A DNA stretch of 11,260 nt from Candidatus Kapaibacterium sp. (GTDB lineage Bacteria > Bacteroidota > Ignavibacteria > Kapaibacteriales > HRBIN21), in the NCBI GenBank assembly GCA_025055465.1, contig JANWXA010000044.1, positions 1-11,260 on the forward strand, read 5' to 3'. The translations under genes were made by a program, and so were the position numbers. The notes below the pieces were generated by a model that was given only the letters and a program-made list of their open reading frames with translations, was not told where the DNA came from and searched no databases. Shown here piece after piece: positions 1 through 8,000 of this stretch (positions within the stretch are counted from its first letter, which is position 1; each line of letters starts with the position of its first letter).

Positions 1-1165
1 GCATGCGTGCTGCGAACTCCTCCCACGTCAGTGGGCGGTTATCCAATGCGCTCGGCAAGCGCCACCCGTACGCCACCAACGTCTCCTTCCGCGATCGATC
101 GCCGCGGAACATTCCCCCGATCTGTCCCACCGTCACATGAGACTCATCGATAAAAAGCAGTGCATCTCCCGGTAAGTAGTCCATCAATGTCGGCGGAGGC
201 GTCCCGGGTGCCCGCCCGGTCAAATGACGGGAATAATTCTCGATCCCTTTGCAAAACCCCACCTCCTGCAACATCTCCAGATCAAAGAGAGTTCGTTGCT
301 CCAAACGTCGGGCCTCCAATTCTTTACCTTGTGCGCGCAGCTGATTCAACCGCTCAGAAAGCTCCTGCCGAATATTGACAAGCGCACGCTCCAGTTGTGT
401 CCGGGTTGTGATAAAGAGCTTCGCTGGATAGAGCGTAATGGAGTCCACTTCCTCCACTACCTTACCACTGACACGGTCTATCCACAACAGGCGCTCCACT
501 GCATCGCCAAAAAGCTCAATACGCACAGCGTTTTCGTGCTCGTAGGCGGGGACAACATCCACGACATCACCCCGCACGCGAAAGGTGCCGCGAGCAAGCT
601 CTTCATCATTGCGGGTATAGTAGATGTCGGTAAGCCGATATAGAAGTTGCCGGCGAGAGATCCGCATTCCCACATACAGAGGCAGGACCGTGGCTTGGAA
701 ATCCTCCGGACGCCCAATGCTATAAATACAACTCACAGAAGCTACGACAATTACGTCACGGCGTCCTTCCAGCAAGGCGCTGGTTGCCCGCAGCCGCAGG
801 CGATCAATCTCGTCGTTGATCGAGACTTCCTTCTCAATGTAGGTGTCCGTGGCTGGCACATAGGCTTCGGGCTGATAGTAGTCGTAATACGAGATGAAGA
901 ACTCAACGGCATTGTAAGGGAAGAACTGGCGAAATTCACCATAAAGCTGTGCCGCCAGAGTCTTGTTCGGTGAGATAACCAGGGTCGGCTTTTGTACCTG
1001 GGCAATCACATTGGAGATAGTAAAAGTTTTGCCAGAGCCAGTAACCCCCAGTAGCACCTGGTGCCGGACGCCCTGCCGGAGGTGTTCCACCAGTTGCGCA
1101 ATAGCCTTCGGCTGGTCACCGGCGGCTTCATATGGTGCTACCAGCTGAAAGACACCACGTCTCAT
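1..1165 (-). CDS. uvrB: UvrABC system protein B, excinuclease subunit (N-terminal 388 residues; C-terminus beyond left window edge)
   Basis: UvrB is the DNA-damage-verifying helicase-like subunit of nucleotide excision repair; it takes lesions from UvrA and recruits UvrC. Reading the minus strand from the ATG at 1165 gives an uninterrupted frame to the window edge. The N-terminus has the family layout with a GDQP motif (residues 16-19). Walker A GVTGSGKT lies at 40-47. The damage-inserting beta-hairpin region starts at YYDYYQPEAYVP (93-104). The helicase motif II DESH is at 340-343, followed by the family's GQIGGM stretch. No frameshift or stop is visible in 388 codons, so the truncation is only the window boundary; the full protein is normally about 660-700 residues. 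No clear Shine-Dalgarno sequence precedes the ATG, but the N-terminal length fits the family. It is transcribed divergently from queA. A perfect TAnnTTTG element lies 29 bp upstream of the start. Confidence 0.97.
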   Translation of the reverse strand, partial: MRRGVFQLVAPYEAAGDQPKAIAQLVEHLRQGVRHQVLLGVTGSGKTFTISNVIAQVQKPTLVISPNKTLAAQLYGEFRQFFPYNAVEFFISYYDYYQPEAYVPATDTYIEKEVSINDEIDRLRLRATSALLEGRRDVIVVASVSCIYSIGRPEDFQATVLPLYVGMRISRRQLLYRLTDIYYTRNDEELARGTFRVRGDVVDVVPAYEHENAVRIELFGDAVERLLWIDRVSGKVVEEVDSITLYPAKLFITTRTQLERALVNIRQELSERLNQLRAQGKELEARRLEQRTLFDLEMLQEVGFCKGIENYSRHLTGRAPGTPPPTLMDYLPGDALLFIDESHVTVGQIGGMFRGDRSRKETLVAYGWRLPSALDNRPLTWEEFAARM

Positions 1166-1193
1166 GGAACGGCTGGATCTACAGGCAGAAAAA

Positions 1194-1201
1194 CAAAACT
1201 A
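1194..1201 (-). promoter_or_regulatory. Putative Bacteroidota-type -7 promoter element for uvrB
   Basis: The minus strand reads TAGTTTTG here, a perfect match to the TAnnTTTG -7 consensus used by the primary sigma factor of Bacteroidota. It would place transcription initiation about 20-25 nt before the uvrB ATG at 1165. I see no good TTTG -33 element 19-21 nt further upstream, so the match is one-sided. The surrounding bases are T-rich, which raises the chance of an accidental match. Confidence 0.45.
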
Positions 1202-1254
1202 ACAAAATCGCTGAGATTTACGTCACATATCTAGCCGAACATTGGCCGGTTGCG

Positions 1255-1266
1255 CCCACATGTGGG
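1255..1266. repeat. 12-bp perfect palindrome overlapping the queA ribosome-binding region
   Basis: CCCACATGTGGG is a perfect 12-bp palindrome directly before the favoured queA start (ATG 1272). It overlaps the G-rich Shine-Dalgarno-like stretch at 1264-1269. In RNA it could fold to only a four-pair stem with a CATG loop; as DNA it could be a dimeric operator half-site pair. It also contains the alternative in-frame ATG at 1260. A function is not shown. Confidence 0.4.
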
Positions 1267-1271
1267 GAGAG

Positions 1272-2327
1272 ATGCTTTTACGAACGAAGCTTTCAGCTTT
1301 TCGGTACACATACCCCAAACAAGCAGTTGCGAAGTTCCCGGCAGACCCCCGCGATGGCGCCCGCTTGTTGGTCGTACATCGGGCCAGTGGCGAGCTGGAG
1401 CACCGAACGTTCCACGACATTGTCGAGTACCTCCAGAAAGGGGACTGTATCGTGGTCAACGACACCTGGGTCTATCCCGCTCGCCTCATTGGGAAAAAAG
1501 AACGTACTCACGCTCCCATAGAAGTTATCCTGGCGCGCGAGCTGAGCCGCGAGGGCAACATTTGGGAAGCCCTCGTAGAGCCAGCTCGTAAGGTGCGCAT
1601 TGGGAACAAAGTCTATTTCGACAACAACCGCTTTTATGCTGAAATCATTGACAACACGACTTCTCGCGGGCGCATCGTGCGTTTTAGCTATACCGGAGAC
1701 CTATACAAGGTCATGGAGCGTCTTGGAAGTGTTATCCTGCCCAGCTATGTGCAGCGCCAACCCGAGGAAGGAGACAAAGAGTGGTACCAGACTATTTTCG
1801 CTAATCCTGAAAAGATTGGTTCACTGGCACCGCCAACAGCAGGCCTCCATTTCACTCGGGAGTTGGTCCAGAAACTGCTTCAAAAGGGTGTACAACTCAT
1901 CCCCATCACGGTCCACATTGGGGCGGGGACCTTTGAGACCATTGACGTTGAGGACTTGAGCAAGCACACGATGAGCTCAGAGTACTTTGACGTCAGCCCA
2001 CAAGCTGCTGAGGCCATAAACCGGGCACTTCGCCACCGCAAGCGCGTATATGCTGTCGGCTGTAGCGTCGTACGCGCACTGGAATCCAGTGCGCTGAGCG
2101 TCGGTGTTGTCAAACCTACTCGTGGTTGGACCGACCGTTTCATCTACCCGCCTTACGAGTTCCGCATCGTACAGAGTATGATTACGAATTTCCATCCTCC
2201 CAACTCTCCTTCGCTGCTGGTCGGAGCAGCTCTTGCCGGACCAGAGCTCATCATGAAGGCATATCGAACCGCCGTCAAGGAAGGATACCGTCTCTTCGCG
2301 TACGGCGATGCCATGCTTATCCTCTAA
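1272..2327 (+). CDS. queA: S-adenosylmethionine:tRNA ribosyltransferase-isomerase (QueA)
   Basis: QueA transfers and isomerises the ribosyl moiety of SAM onto preQ1 at position 34 of tRNA, making epoxyqueuosine in queuosine biosynthesis in the cytoplasm. The product is 351 residues from ATG 1272, within the usual 340-360. Family blocks seen in order are a VVNDTxVxPARL block near residue 61, PARKVRIGNK, GSLAPPTAGLHFT, HIGAGTF, RALES, GWTDRFIYPP, ITNFH and C-terminal YGDAMLIL. The frame is open back to a TTG at 1242 and has ATGs at 1260 and 1272. I chose 1272 because GGGGAG (1264-1269) lies just before it, although the 2-nt spacing is short, and because homologues begin close to the KLSAF-like segment. 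Oddities: tryptophan follows NDT where Arg or Lys is usual, and GCSVVRALE replaces the common GTT...RALE. The downstream gene's ribosome-binding site overlaps the queA stop. Confidence 0.95.
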   Translation: MLLRTKLSAFRYTYPKQAVAKFPADPRDGARLLVVHRASGELEHRTFHDIVEYLQKGDCIVVNDTWVYPARLIGKKERTHAPIEVILARELSREGNIWEALVEPARKVRIGNKVYFDNNRFYAEIIDNTTSRGRIVRFSYTGDLYKVMERLGSVILPSYVQRQPEEGDKEWYQTIFANPEKIGSLAPPTAGLHFTRELVQKLLQKGVQLIPITVHIGAGTFETIDVEDLSKHTMSSEYFDVSPQAAEAINRALRHRKRVYAVGCSVVRALESSALSVGVVKPTRGWTDRFIYPPYEFRIVQSMITNFHPPNSPSLLVGAALAGPELIMKAYRTAVKEGYRLFAYGDAMLIL

Positions 2328-2335
2328 GAGGCTCG

Positions 2336-2677
2336 ATGCTACGTTTCCTGGTTCTTTGGCTCCTCAACGCTGGCATCGTGTATCTTGCGGCGCACATCCT
2401 ACCTGGTATCACCGTCAACAGCTTTTGGACCGCTCTGATCGTTTCTCTTGCTTTGGGTTTGGTCAACATCCTGGTGCGCCCTCTGCTCATTGTGCTAACA
2501 CTTCCTGCAGTCATCCTGACCTTCGGCCTCTTCCTGCTCGTCATCAACGCCGTGGGGATCTGGTTAGTTTCCTCCGTGATACCGGGTTTCCAGATTGCCA
2601 GCTTCTGGGATGCTCTTCTGGCCTCGGTATTGATTTCGGCTCTCTCCACCTTTGGACGATGGTTGCTCCATGTGTAA
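2336..2677 (+). CDS. Four-helix membrane protein, phage holin superfamily IV / YvlD-like
   Basis: This 113-residue, very hydrophobic protein matches the small membrane family annotated as phage holin family IV (PF04020; YvlD of Bacillus). The name is historical, and most bacterial members have no phage context or known role. Transmembrane segments are likely at about 4-22, 31-47, 50-78 and 91-108. The family hallmark, a helix breaking at NILVRPLLIVLTLP (44-57), is present. The PG-x3-x-SFW-x-AL segment occurs twice, at about residues 23-34 and 83-94, so the protein is an internal duplication. The ATG at 2336 is preceded by AAGAGG (2326-2331, 4-nt spacing), which overlaps the queA stop codon, so it is probably co-transcribed and translationally linked with queA. 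The frame is open further upstream, but that part is antisense-like junk within queA and is excluded. Confidence 0.88.
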   Translation: MLRFLVLWLLNAGIVYLAAHILPGITVNSFWTALIVSLALGLVNILVRPLLIVLTLPAVILTFGLFLLVINAVGIWLVSSVIPGFQIASFWDALLASVLISALSTFGRWLLHV

Positions 2678-4091
2678 TAGCCTCAGAATGTTCATGGAAA
2701 GCTACCTGCGTGTCGTACCAGCTTTGCTCCTTTCTCTCCCAGCCCCAGCACTGTGGGCACAACCACCTATAGCAGCACAGCGTCTGCAGCGGCACGCCAC
2801 ATTGTACCAGGGTGGGTTTGCCTTCTTCTACGAGAACTGGCAGGTTCATACCAACAGTAGGCAGCCCTTTATTGCCTTTAGTGACCTCCCAACGACCGTA
2901 GACCCTTCCAGCATTGCCGTTGTGCCTCAGGAAGGCGAGCTCCTGTGGCAGCGTTTCCGGTCAGACTTGGATAAAGAGCCACTGGAGCAGCTTCAGGGAC
3001 AGACCGTTCGCTTCATCAGCTCTGATGGGCAGCAAGTGATAGAGGGGAAACTCCTGAAGCTACTGTCATCGTACGCCCTTCTCCAAACGTCGGCTGGGCT
3101 GTTGCTACTACCCTCACCGACACAGTACCGCGTCCTCATAGAAGGGGACTCCACACGATTAGCGAAAGGGGGCGTTCTACAGGCGCTGGTGCGAACCCGG
3201 CAGACGGGCGTTCTGCCCGTCGCAGTTCACTACATAGTCGAAAAACTTAGCTGGCGCATGCGCTATCTGCTCCGCCTCCCACCGCAGGGAACCACCCTAA
3301 CCATGTGTGGCTTTGCGCTGCTGGAGAATCACACAGAAGCTATCTACGACTCCGCCTCCATCAGTCTGGTTGCCGGCAGTGTATCACGACCAGTCAGAGC
3401 CGAAATACCGTCCATCCAGAGGCGTACTGGTGTCGCACCCTCATTGCACCAGGAAGCCGCTCCCGAGGCCTCACCACCGGCAGAATTCAGCGGCTTCTAC
3501 CGGTACCAGCTCCCCTATCTCATCTCTTTGCGTCCACTGGAGCATGTCCAATTACCTCTAATTCCCTGCCGCGCTGCCCAATTCGAGCGACTCTATCGTA
3601 TAGAAAGCCATGCCGATTTTGGTAGCCAGCTCCCTGTTACCCAGTTACTACGTCTGATCAACAGAGAGCAGAATGGATTGGGCGAGCCACTTCCTGCAGG
3701 AGTGGCCCAAATCCTTGCCGGTTCTACCGACAGCCTCGGCTTTGCTGGCGAGATATCCTTCCCCGAGACACCCGTTGGCGACACCCTTGTTCTGGCTCTT
3801 GGCCCCGCCTTCGACCTTAAAGCTCGGCAGCAGTTGCTGGAACGCCGGGAAATAGCTGGCAGTTACGTAGAGGAATCCTACCAGATTTCCATACTCAACG
3901 GAGGGCGAGAAGCCGCATCCGTAGAGCTCCGCTTCCACCTCCGGTGGGACCAGCACAACTGGCGCATAACGAGCTCGACTCACCCTCATTGGCGTTACGA
4001 TGCCACGACGGCCGCCTTCCGCTTGCCCGTTGCGGCTGGCAGCGAAAGCATCCTTCGTTTCACGGTCCAGAGCCAGCGCCCACCACGGTAG
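2670..4091 (+). CDS. Secreted DUF4139 domain protein
   Basis: The function is unknown. The 473-residue product starts with a likely signal peptide: basic residues, then VVPALLLSLPAPALWA at about 15-30, with cleavage before QPP. The N-terminal part (about 42-85) has the pattern seen before DUF4139 domains: TLYQGGFAFFYE, then FSDLPTTVDPSSIAV. The DUF4139 domain proper (PF13598) runs from about 185 to the end: YIVEKLSWRMRYLL, then LLENHTEAIYDSASISLVAG. Its C-terminal hallmarks are EESYQISILN, WRITSSTHP and a VAAGSES/RFTVQSQ ending. The start is uncertain. ATG 2670 overlaps the upstream stop by 8 bp (ATGTGTAA), which fits translational coupling. ATG 2688 or 2694 would give a more compact signal peptide, and none has a clear Shine-Dalgarno site. 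It is the last gene of the queA-side set; the TAG stop is 12 bp from the convergent carboxypeptidase gene. Confidence 0.82.
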   Translation: MCNSLRMFMESYLRVVPALLLSLPAPALWAQPPIAAQRLQRHATLYQGGFAFFYENWQVHTNSRQPFIAFSDLPTTVDPSSIAVVPQEGELLWQRFRSDLDKEPLEQLQGQTVRFISSDGQQVIEGKLLKLLSSYALLQTSAGLLLLPSPTQYRVLIEGDSTRLAKGGVLQALVRTRQTGVLPVAVHYIVEKLSWRMRYLLRLPPQGTTLTMCGFALLENHTEAIYDSASISLVAGSVSRPVRAEIPSIQRRTGVAPSLHQEAAPEASPPAEFSGFYRYQLPYLISLRPLEHVQLPLIPCRAAQFERLYRIESHADFGSQLPVTQLLRLINREQNGLGEPLPAGVAQILAGSTDSLGFAGEISFPETPVGDTLVLALGPAFDLKARQQLLERREIAGSYVEESYQISILNGGREAASVELRFHLRWDQHNWRITSSTHPHWRYDATTAAFRLPVAAGSESILRFTVQSQRPPR

Positions 4092-4103
4092 GGTGAGCGT
4101 CCA

Positions 4104-5060
4104 TCAGCCAGCCTGTACCGCCGATTCCTCTATCACAAGGTAGCCGCGCCGATCAACCCGGGCATTGACCCCGAAAGGAAGGGCCCAATGATGGCGTATG
4201 TGTCCATAAGAAAGCCCTGTCAAACACGGAATACCGATGCGCTCAGCAAAATCCCGGAGCAAGGATAGAGAAGGCGGCTGCGGTAATCGCTGCTCCGTTG
4301 AAGGGGGCAGGGTGAAATCCCCAAAAATTATCGCGGCCGCTTCCCGCAAAAAGCCCGTTAGCAGAAGTTGTGTGACCATGCGGTCCAACCGATAGGCAGG
4401 TTCGCCGACATCCTCCACCACTAAAAGACTTCCACCCAGTCTGGGGAAAAAGGGCGTCCCACACAGGGCACTCCACAGCGAGAGGGTTCCGCAGAGGAGT
4501 GTCCCCTGCACTCCTGCAGAGGGTATCGAAAACAGAGGCTGAAGCAGCTCTGGGATATCACCGGGTCTCTGTACCGAAGTCAGTAGTTGCCAAAACCACG
4601 CCTCACGATCTGGCGGGATGGGCTCCGCCCCGGGAGGTGGGGCCGAAATACTTACCAGACGGATCCGGTGCCACAGAGCAACCTGTAGAGCCGTGACATC
4701 TGAAAAACCCACCAACAGTTTGGGACATCGGGCAATAAGCCGATAGTCCAATTGCGATAGCAACCGCATACTACCATAGCCCCCACGCAGGCAGAAAATG
4801 GCAGCAATTTGTGGATCAGCGAAAAAGCGATGGAGCTCAGCAACGCGCTGGGTATCCGTACCAGCTAAATACCCCAAATAAGTGCTTTGAACGTGGGCAG
4901 AGACCTCCACTCGATACCCCAATCGCTCTAAGTACCGCACAACACCCTCTACGTGGGACGTCTCCGCTGGAGAAGCCGGTGCCAGCAACCCAATAACATC
5001 GCTACGCCGCAGAGGGCGCCCTCTCCGTACTGGCTCCGTCCGCATGTTGACCTGCTTCAT
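4104..5060 (-). CDS. LD-carboxypeptidase, peptidase S66 family (LdcA-like)
   Basis: S66 peptidases cleave the L,D bond that releases the terminal D-alanine from peptidoglycan tetrapeptides during murein recycling; related members process microcin C. The 318-residue product has the family's catalytic set. The nucleophile is S120 in GFSDVTAL (118-125). The glutamate is E216 in VVEDVGEP, and the histidine is H287 in SYGH. The N-terminal substrate-binding LRGGYGSMRLL (91-101) and GLLAPASP (24-31) are also present. No signal peptide is visible, so a cytoplasmic site is likely. I chose ATG 5060 over the longer open frame from 5141 for two reasons. AGGTGA (5065-5070) lies 4 nt before it, and it overlaps the preceding gene's stop as ATGA. 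Residue 1-10 length also matches the family. The ATGA overlap makes coupled translation with the barrel-protein gene likely. Substrate is not decided by sequence alone. Confidence 0.93.
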   Translation of the reverse strand: MKQVNMRTEPVRRGRPLRRSDVIGLLAPASPAETSHVEGVVRYLERLGYRVEVSAHVQSTYLGYLAGTDTQRVAELHRFFADPQIAAIFCLRGGYGSMRLLSQLDYRLIARCPKLLVGFSDVTALQVALWHRIRLVSISAPPPGAEPIPPDREAWFWQLLTSVQRPGDIPELLQPLFSIPSAGVQGTLLCGTLSLWSALCGTPFFPRLGGSLLVVEDVGEPAYRLDRMVTQLLLTGFLREAAAIIFGDFTLPPSTEQRLPQPPSLSLLRDFAERIGIPCLTGLSYGHIRHHWALPFGVNARVDRRGYLVIEESAVQAG

Positions 5061-8000
5061 AGGTTCACCTGTACCTGTCCCGTGAGAGTATGCCCCCAGG
5101 AAGCCCCCACTAACCGAGCGCCCGAATACTGCAGCGACCATACAGCAGCCGCTGTCTGGTAACTCACACTACCGCGGAGCCACCACCCCTGATGCAGGTT
5201 CTCTGACCAGATACTCGTCATCGGCAAAGGCTCTGGTAACAGGACCCCGTACCGCAACGTCAGCTGCCCCAGGGCTCGTTCCAGCAGGTGAACACCCAGG
5301 TCTAAAACCCCTGCAACGTGGACGACCGCTCGGTATTGCCCGCCAACGTTAGCACAGCCACGCAGAAATGTCAATTTTGGGACCATTGTCGTCGTAGCAA
5401 GAGCCTGCCAAGGCAGCTCCAAGGTACTGCGAAGCCCTGAAAGCTTTATCCTTTCTTTAGCTTGTAGTGTTGCCTGGCGCTCTTCCCAGAGTGGACCGAG
5501 AGACGTGGCTATGCGGAGCGTCGGAAGCAGGGGACGTTGGAGACGAAGCCCTCCCTCAGCGCTCTGCCACTGCTCCCATGCCGCACCCGTCCATAACGCC
5601 ATCCCAGACCAGGTACAGTGAAGGCCTGCTTCCAGCAAACCCAAAGGAAAGCGTAGCTGGTGAAGCATGTGCCACTGAGTTGCCAGTACATTGGGGCCAG
5701 TGCTCCTTTCGGGGAGGAGGTTGCGCCACCACATTCGCGTGTGACTACGCTGAAGGAAAAGCAACCGGCTTTCCCATTCCGTCCGCAGTCTTGGGGCATC
5801 GGAATCGAATAAGGAAAGCAAGAGTGTAGCATCCATGCGGAGAGTTATCCCAGGCATTGAAGCCCCGCTTTGGGTAGGTATTAGAACATACTCTCCACCG
5901 GTAGCTACGGGTTCAAATTCTGAAGCATCGGCGGCCCCATTGGCATTGGAGTCTCCCTTATACCGATAGTTACCTTGCCCGGGCAGGACGCGTAGGAAAA
6001 GAGGGAGAAATACCCCCGTTAGCTCAGCACCGCTCTCGTACCGCCACTGTGCGCTACCTTGCTGAGGCAGCTTCCAGAGACCTTGCCATAGCAACAAGGG
6101 GAAATTGCGATGTGCCCCCGTCTGCCGCACAGCATTCCACCCTATGCATACCTGAGAGCTCCATACTGAGCTCCGCCAACGCAGCCATAGGCTGGGTTGC
6201 CACCATTGGCTGAATAGCGGTTCCCACTGCCAACGCCACGGAAGCTGCAGCTCTCCCTCAACCGAGGGTGTTATACGCCCCACCACGCCCAACTTTCCCT
6301 CGGCATACCGCTGCTGCGATTGGGGAAAGTTCTCGGATTCCTTCTGCCACCGCCAGCGGATCTCCCCAACCCAACGCCATCGCGGTCGGGCAATAGAGCC
6401 AATTACCATTGCCTGGTGCCAGCGGTCTCGGCGACCCAGTCCCCTACTGCTGTTCTTCCCTCCGGCATAGGACAATTTGAGGCTGGAGCTGTCAGCTGGC
6501 GGTAGCACCGCGGTGGAAGCTTCCCACCACAGGGCAGCGATGGTGGTATCGGAGCGAATCCATCCAGCCACAGCCTGGACCTGGAGCGGGGCTACTTGGA
6601 GATATACACGCTGTTGCATGCGCAGCTTTTCCCCCACACCTTCAGCGGACAGAAGAGGCTCCCACGCAAAGTGCTGCTGTCGCATACGTACAGCACGGTG
6701 CTCCGGGAACCCTTTAGTAGCCCATTCTACGCTATTTTCCCACCACAATGGGGTTGCTGTCGTGTCGGAACGGATGCTGTAGCGCGAGCGCAAGGAGAGC
6801 GCCACACCAGACAACACCTCTGAGTACCGCCGATGGGGTTGGAAGCGGCTGTAATCTAACCGTACTTCGGAGCTCCACAGGTCCGCAGGGTCCCATTTCC
6901 AGCGCAGCGTCCACAACTGGTGCCGTGCCGGCAGCGACAGGAGTTTTACTGGGGCATAGTCCCCACGGCCTTGCCCGACATAGCGGAAGATCGTCGGGGC
7001 AACCTGCTTATAGTCCCCCCGACCCTCTCCAACAGGGCTAAACTCCACCACATAGAGTGCATCTGGGGCCCCGGGTGCATATTCCCATATAGCGCAAGGA
7101 ACACCGCCAACGACGGTGTCCCGCTTTCGGTACGAGCCCAACCCGCGTCCACTCACCGAGTCCAGCCCAACCAAGCTTGCGCCGTCCCCGAGAGCATATG
7201 CTTCGCCATTGTACACAAGGATTTGCGCCCCCCAGGGCGTATCCTGCAACGGTGTTACCATCCGATGTGTATAACCGAACAAGAGATGATGTCCAGGAGC
7301 AATTGCCCCACTAACCCCAAGCAAGCCAAGCGTTTGTGGGCTATCCCCATCGAAACAGGAAAACTCTACAACAACGCGAGAAGTTGAATTTATCGGACAC
7401 CGCGGTCGGAATGTAAGCTCCGCCCGTGCATAATCAATAACGTAGTCTTTGTCCTCACCACGCTCCTGCAAGACGCCGTTGACCCAAACGCGCTCGCTAC
7501 CTGGCACGATGTGAGCAAAGCCTCCGCTGCGGACACCCCGTAACCGATACGGTCCCGGAACTCCGTCCATACCCTGCAGAGTAACTGTCGTTATCACAGC
7601 GCGGGAACTCCCCAGCACTGCCACCGCTTCCCATGCCCCAATTTGAGCTGTTGTCCGCACACCGTGGACTCGGTCAATCCCATGTGAGGGGCTCAAAGAA
7701 GCCGACAGCGAGAGCTCACCAAGTTCAGCAACGAAACCAGGGGATCGGACATGGAGTGAGAGCTGATCCACCTCCTGCAACGTAATGCTGCTACCCTGCG
7801 ACTGCAGCGGCATATGGCTGGCAGCGATGAGCCCCCCCACCTCCGTCTGCCCCACCAAGTGGGTCCGGAAATCCAGCTCTATCCCCGAGTGAAGAAGAAA
7901 GCCAGAACCCGTCTGCACCGTAAAGCCCCGAACAAGCCGCCCACGAGGTTTTAGTGACACCAGGGTATCTAAGCGCGGCGGAGTACGAATCGCTGCTGGC

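Noticed and set aside
91..102. 12-bp palindrome GCGATCGATCGC
   Set aside because: It is inside conserved uvrB codons (RGDRSR) and is explained by coding sequence.
224..643. Open frame of 139 codons on the plus strand
   Set aside because: It is antisense to uvrB, whose minus-strand frame shows all expected motifs; this protein resembles nothing.
2336..2677. Prophage or lysis gene reading of the holin-family gene
   Set aside because: No phage genes are nearby, and the family is widespread in chromosomes with no phage link.
4087..4131. Possible bidirectional terminator between the convergent genes
   Set aside because: Only a 5-bp CGGTA/TACCG match with a long loop and no T run is visible.
5061..5141. 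Extension of the LD-carboxypeptidase to 5141
   Set aside because: The 27 extra residues overlap the barrel coding sequence and do not fit the family; ATG 5060 has a good Shine-Dalgarno and ATGA coupling.
6920..7387. Open frame of 155 codons on the plus strand
   Set aside because: It lies antisense within the large barrel gene, whose signal peptide, repeats and calcium loop support the minus frame.
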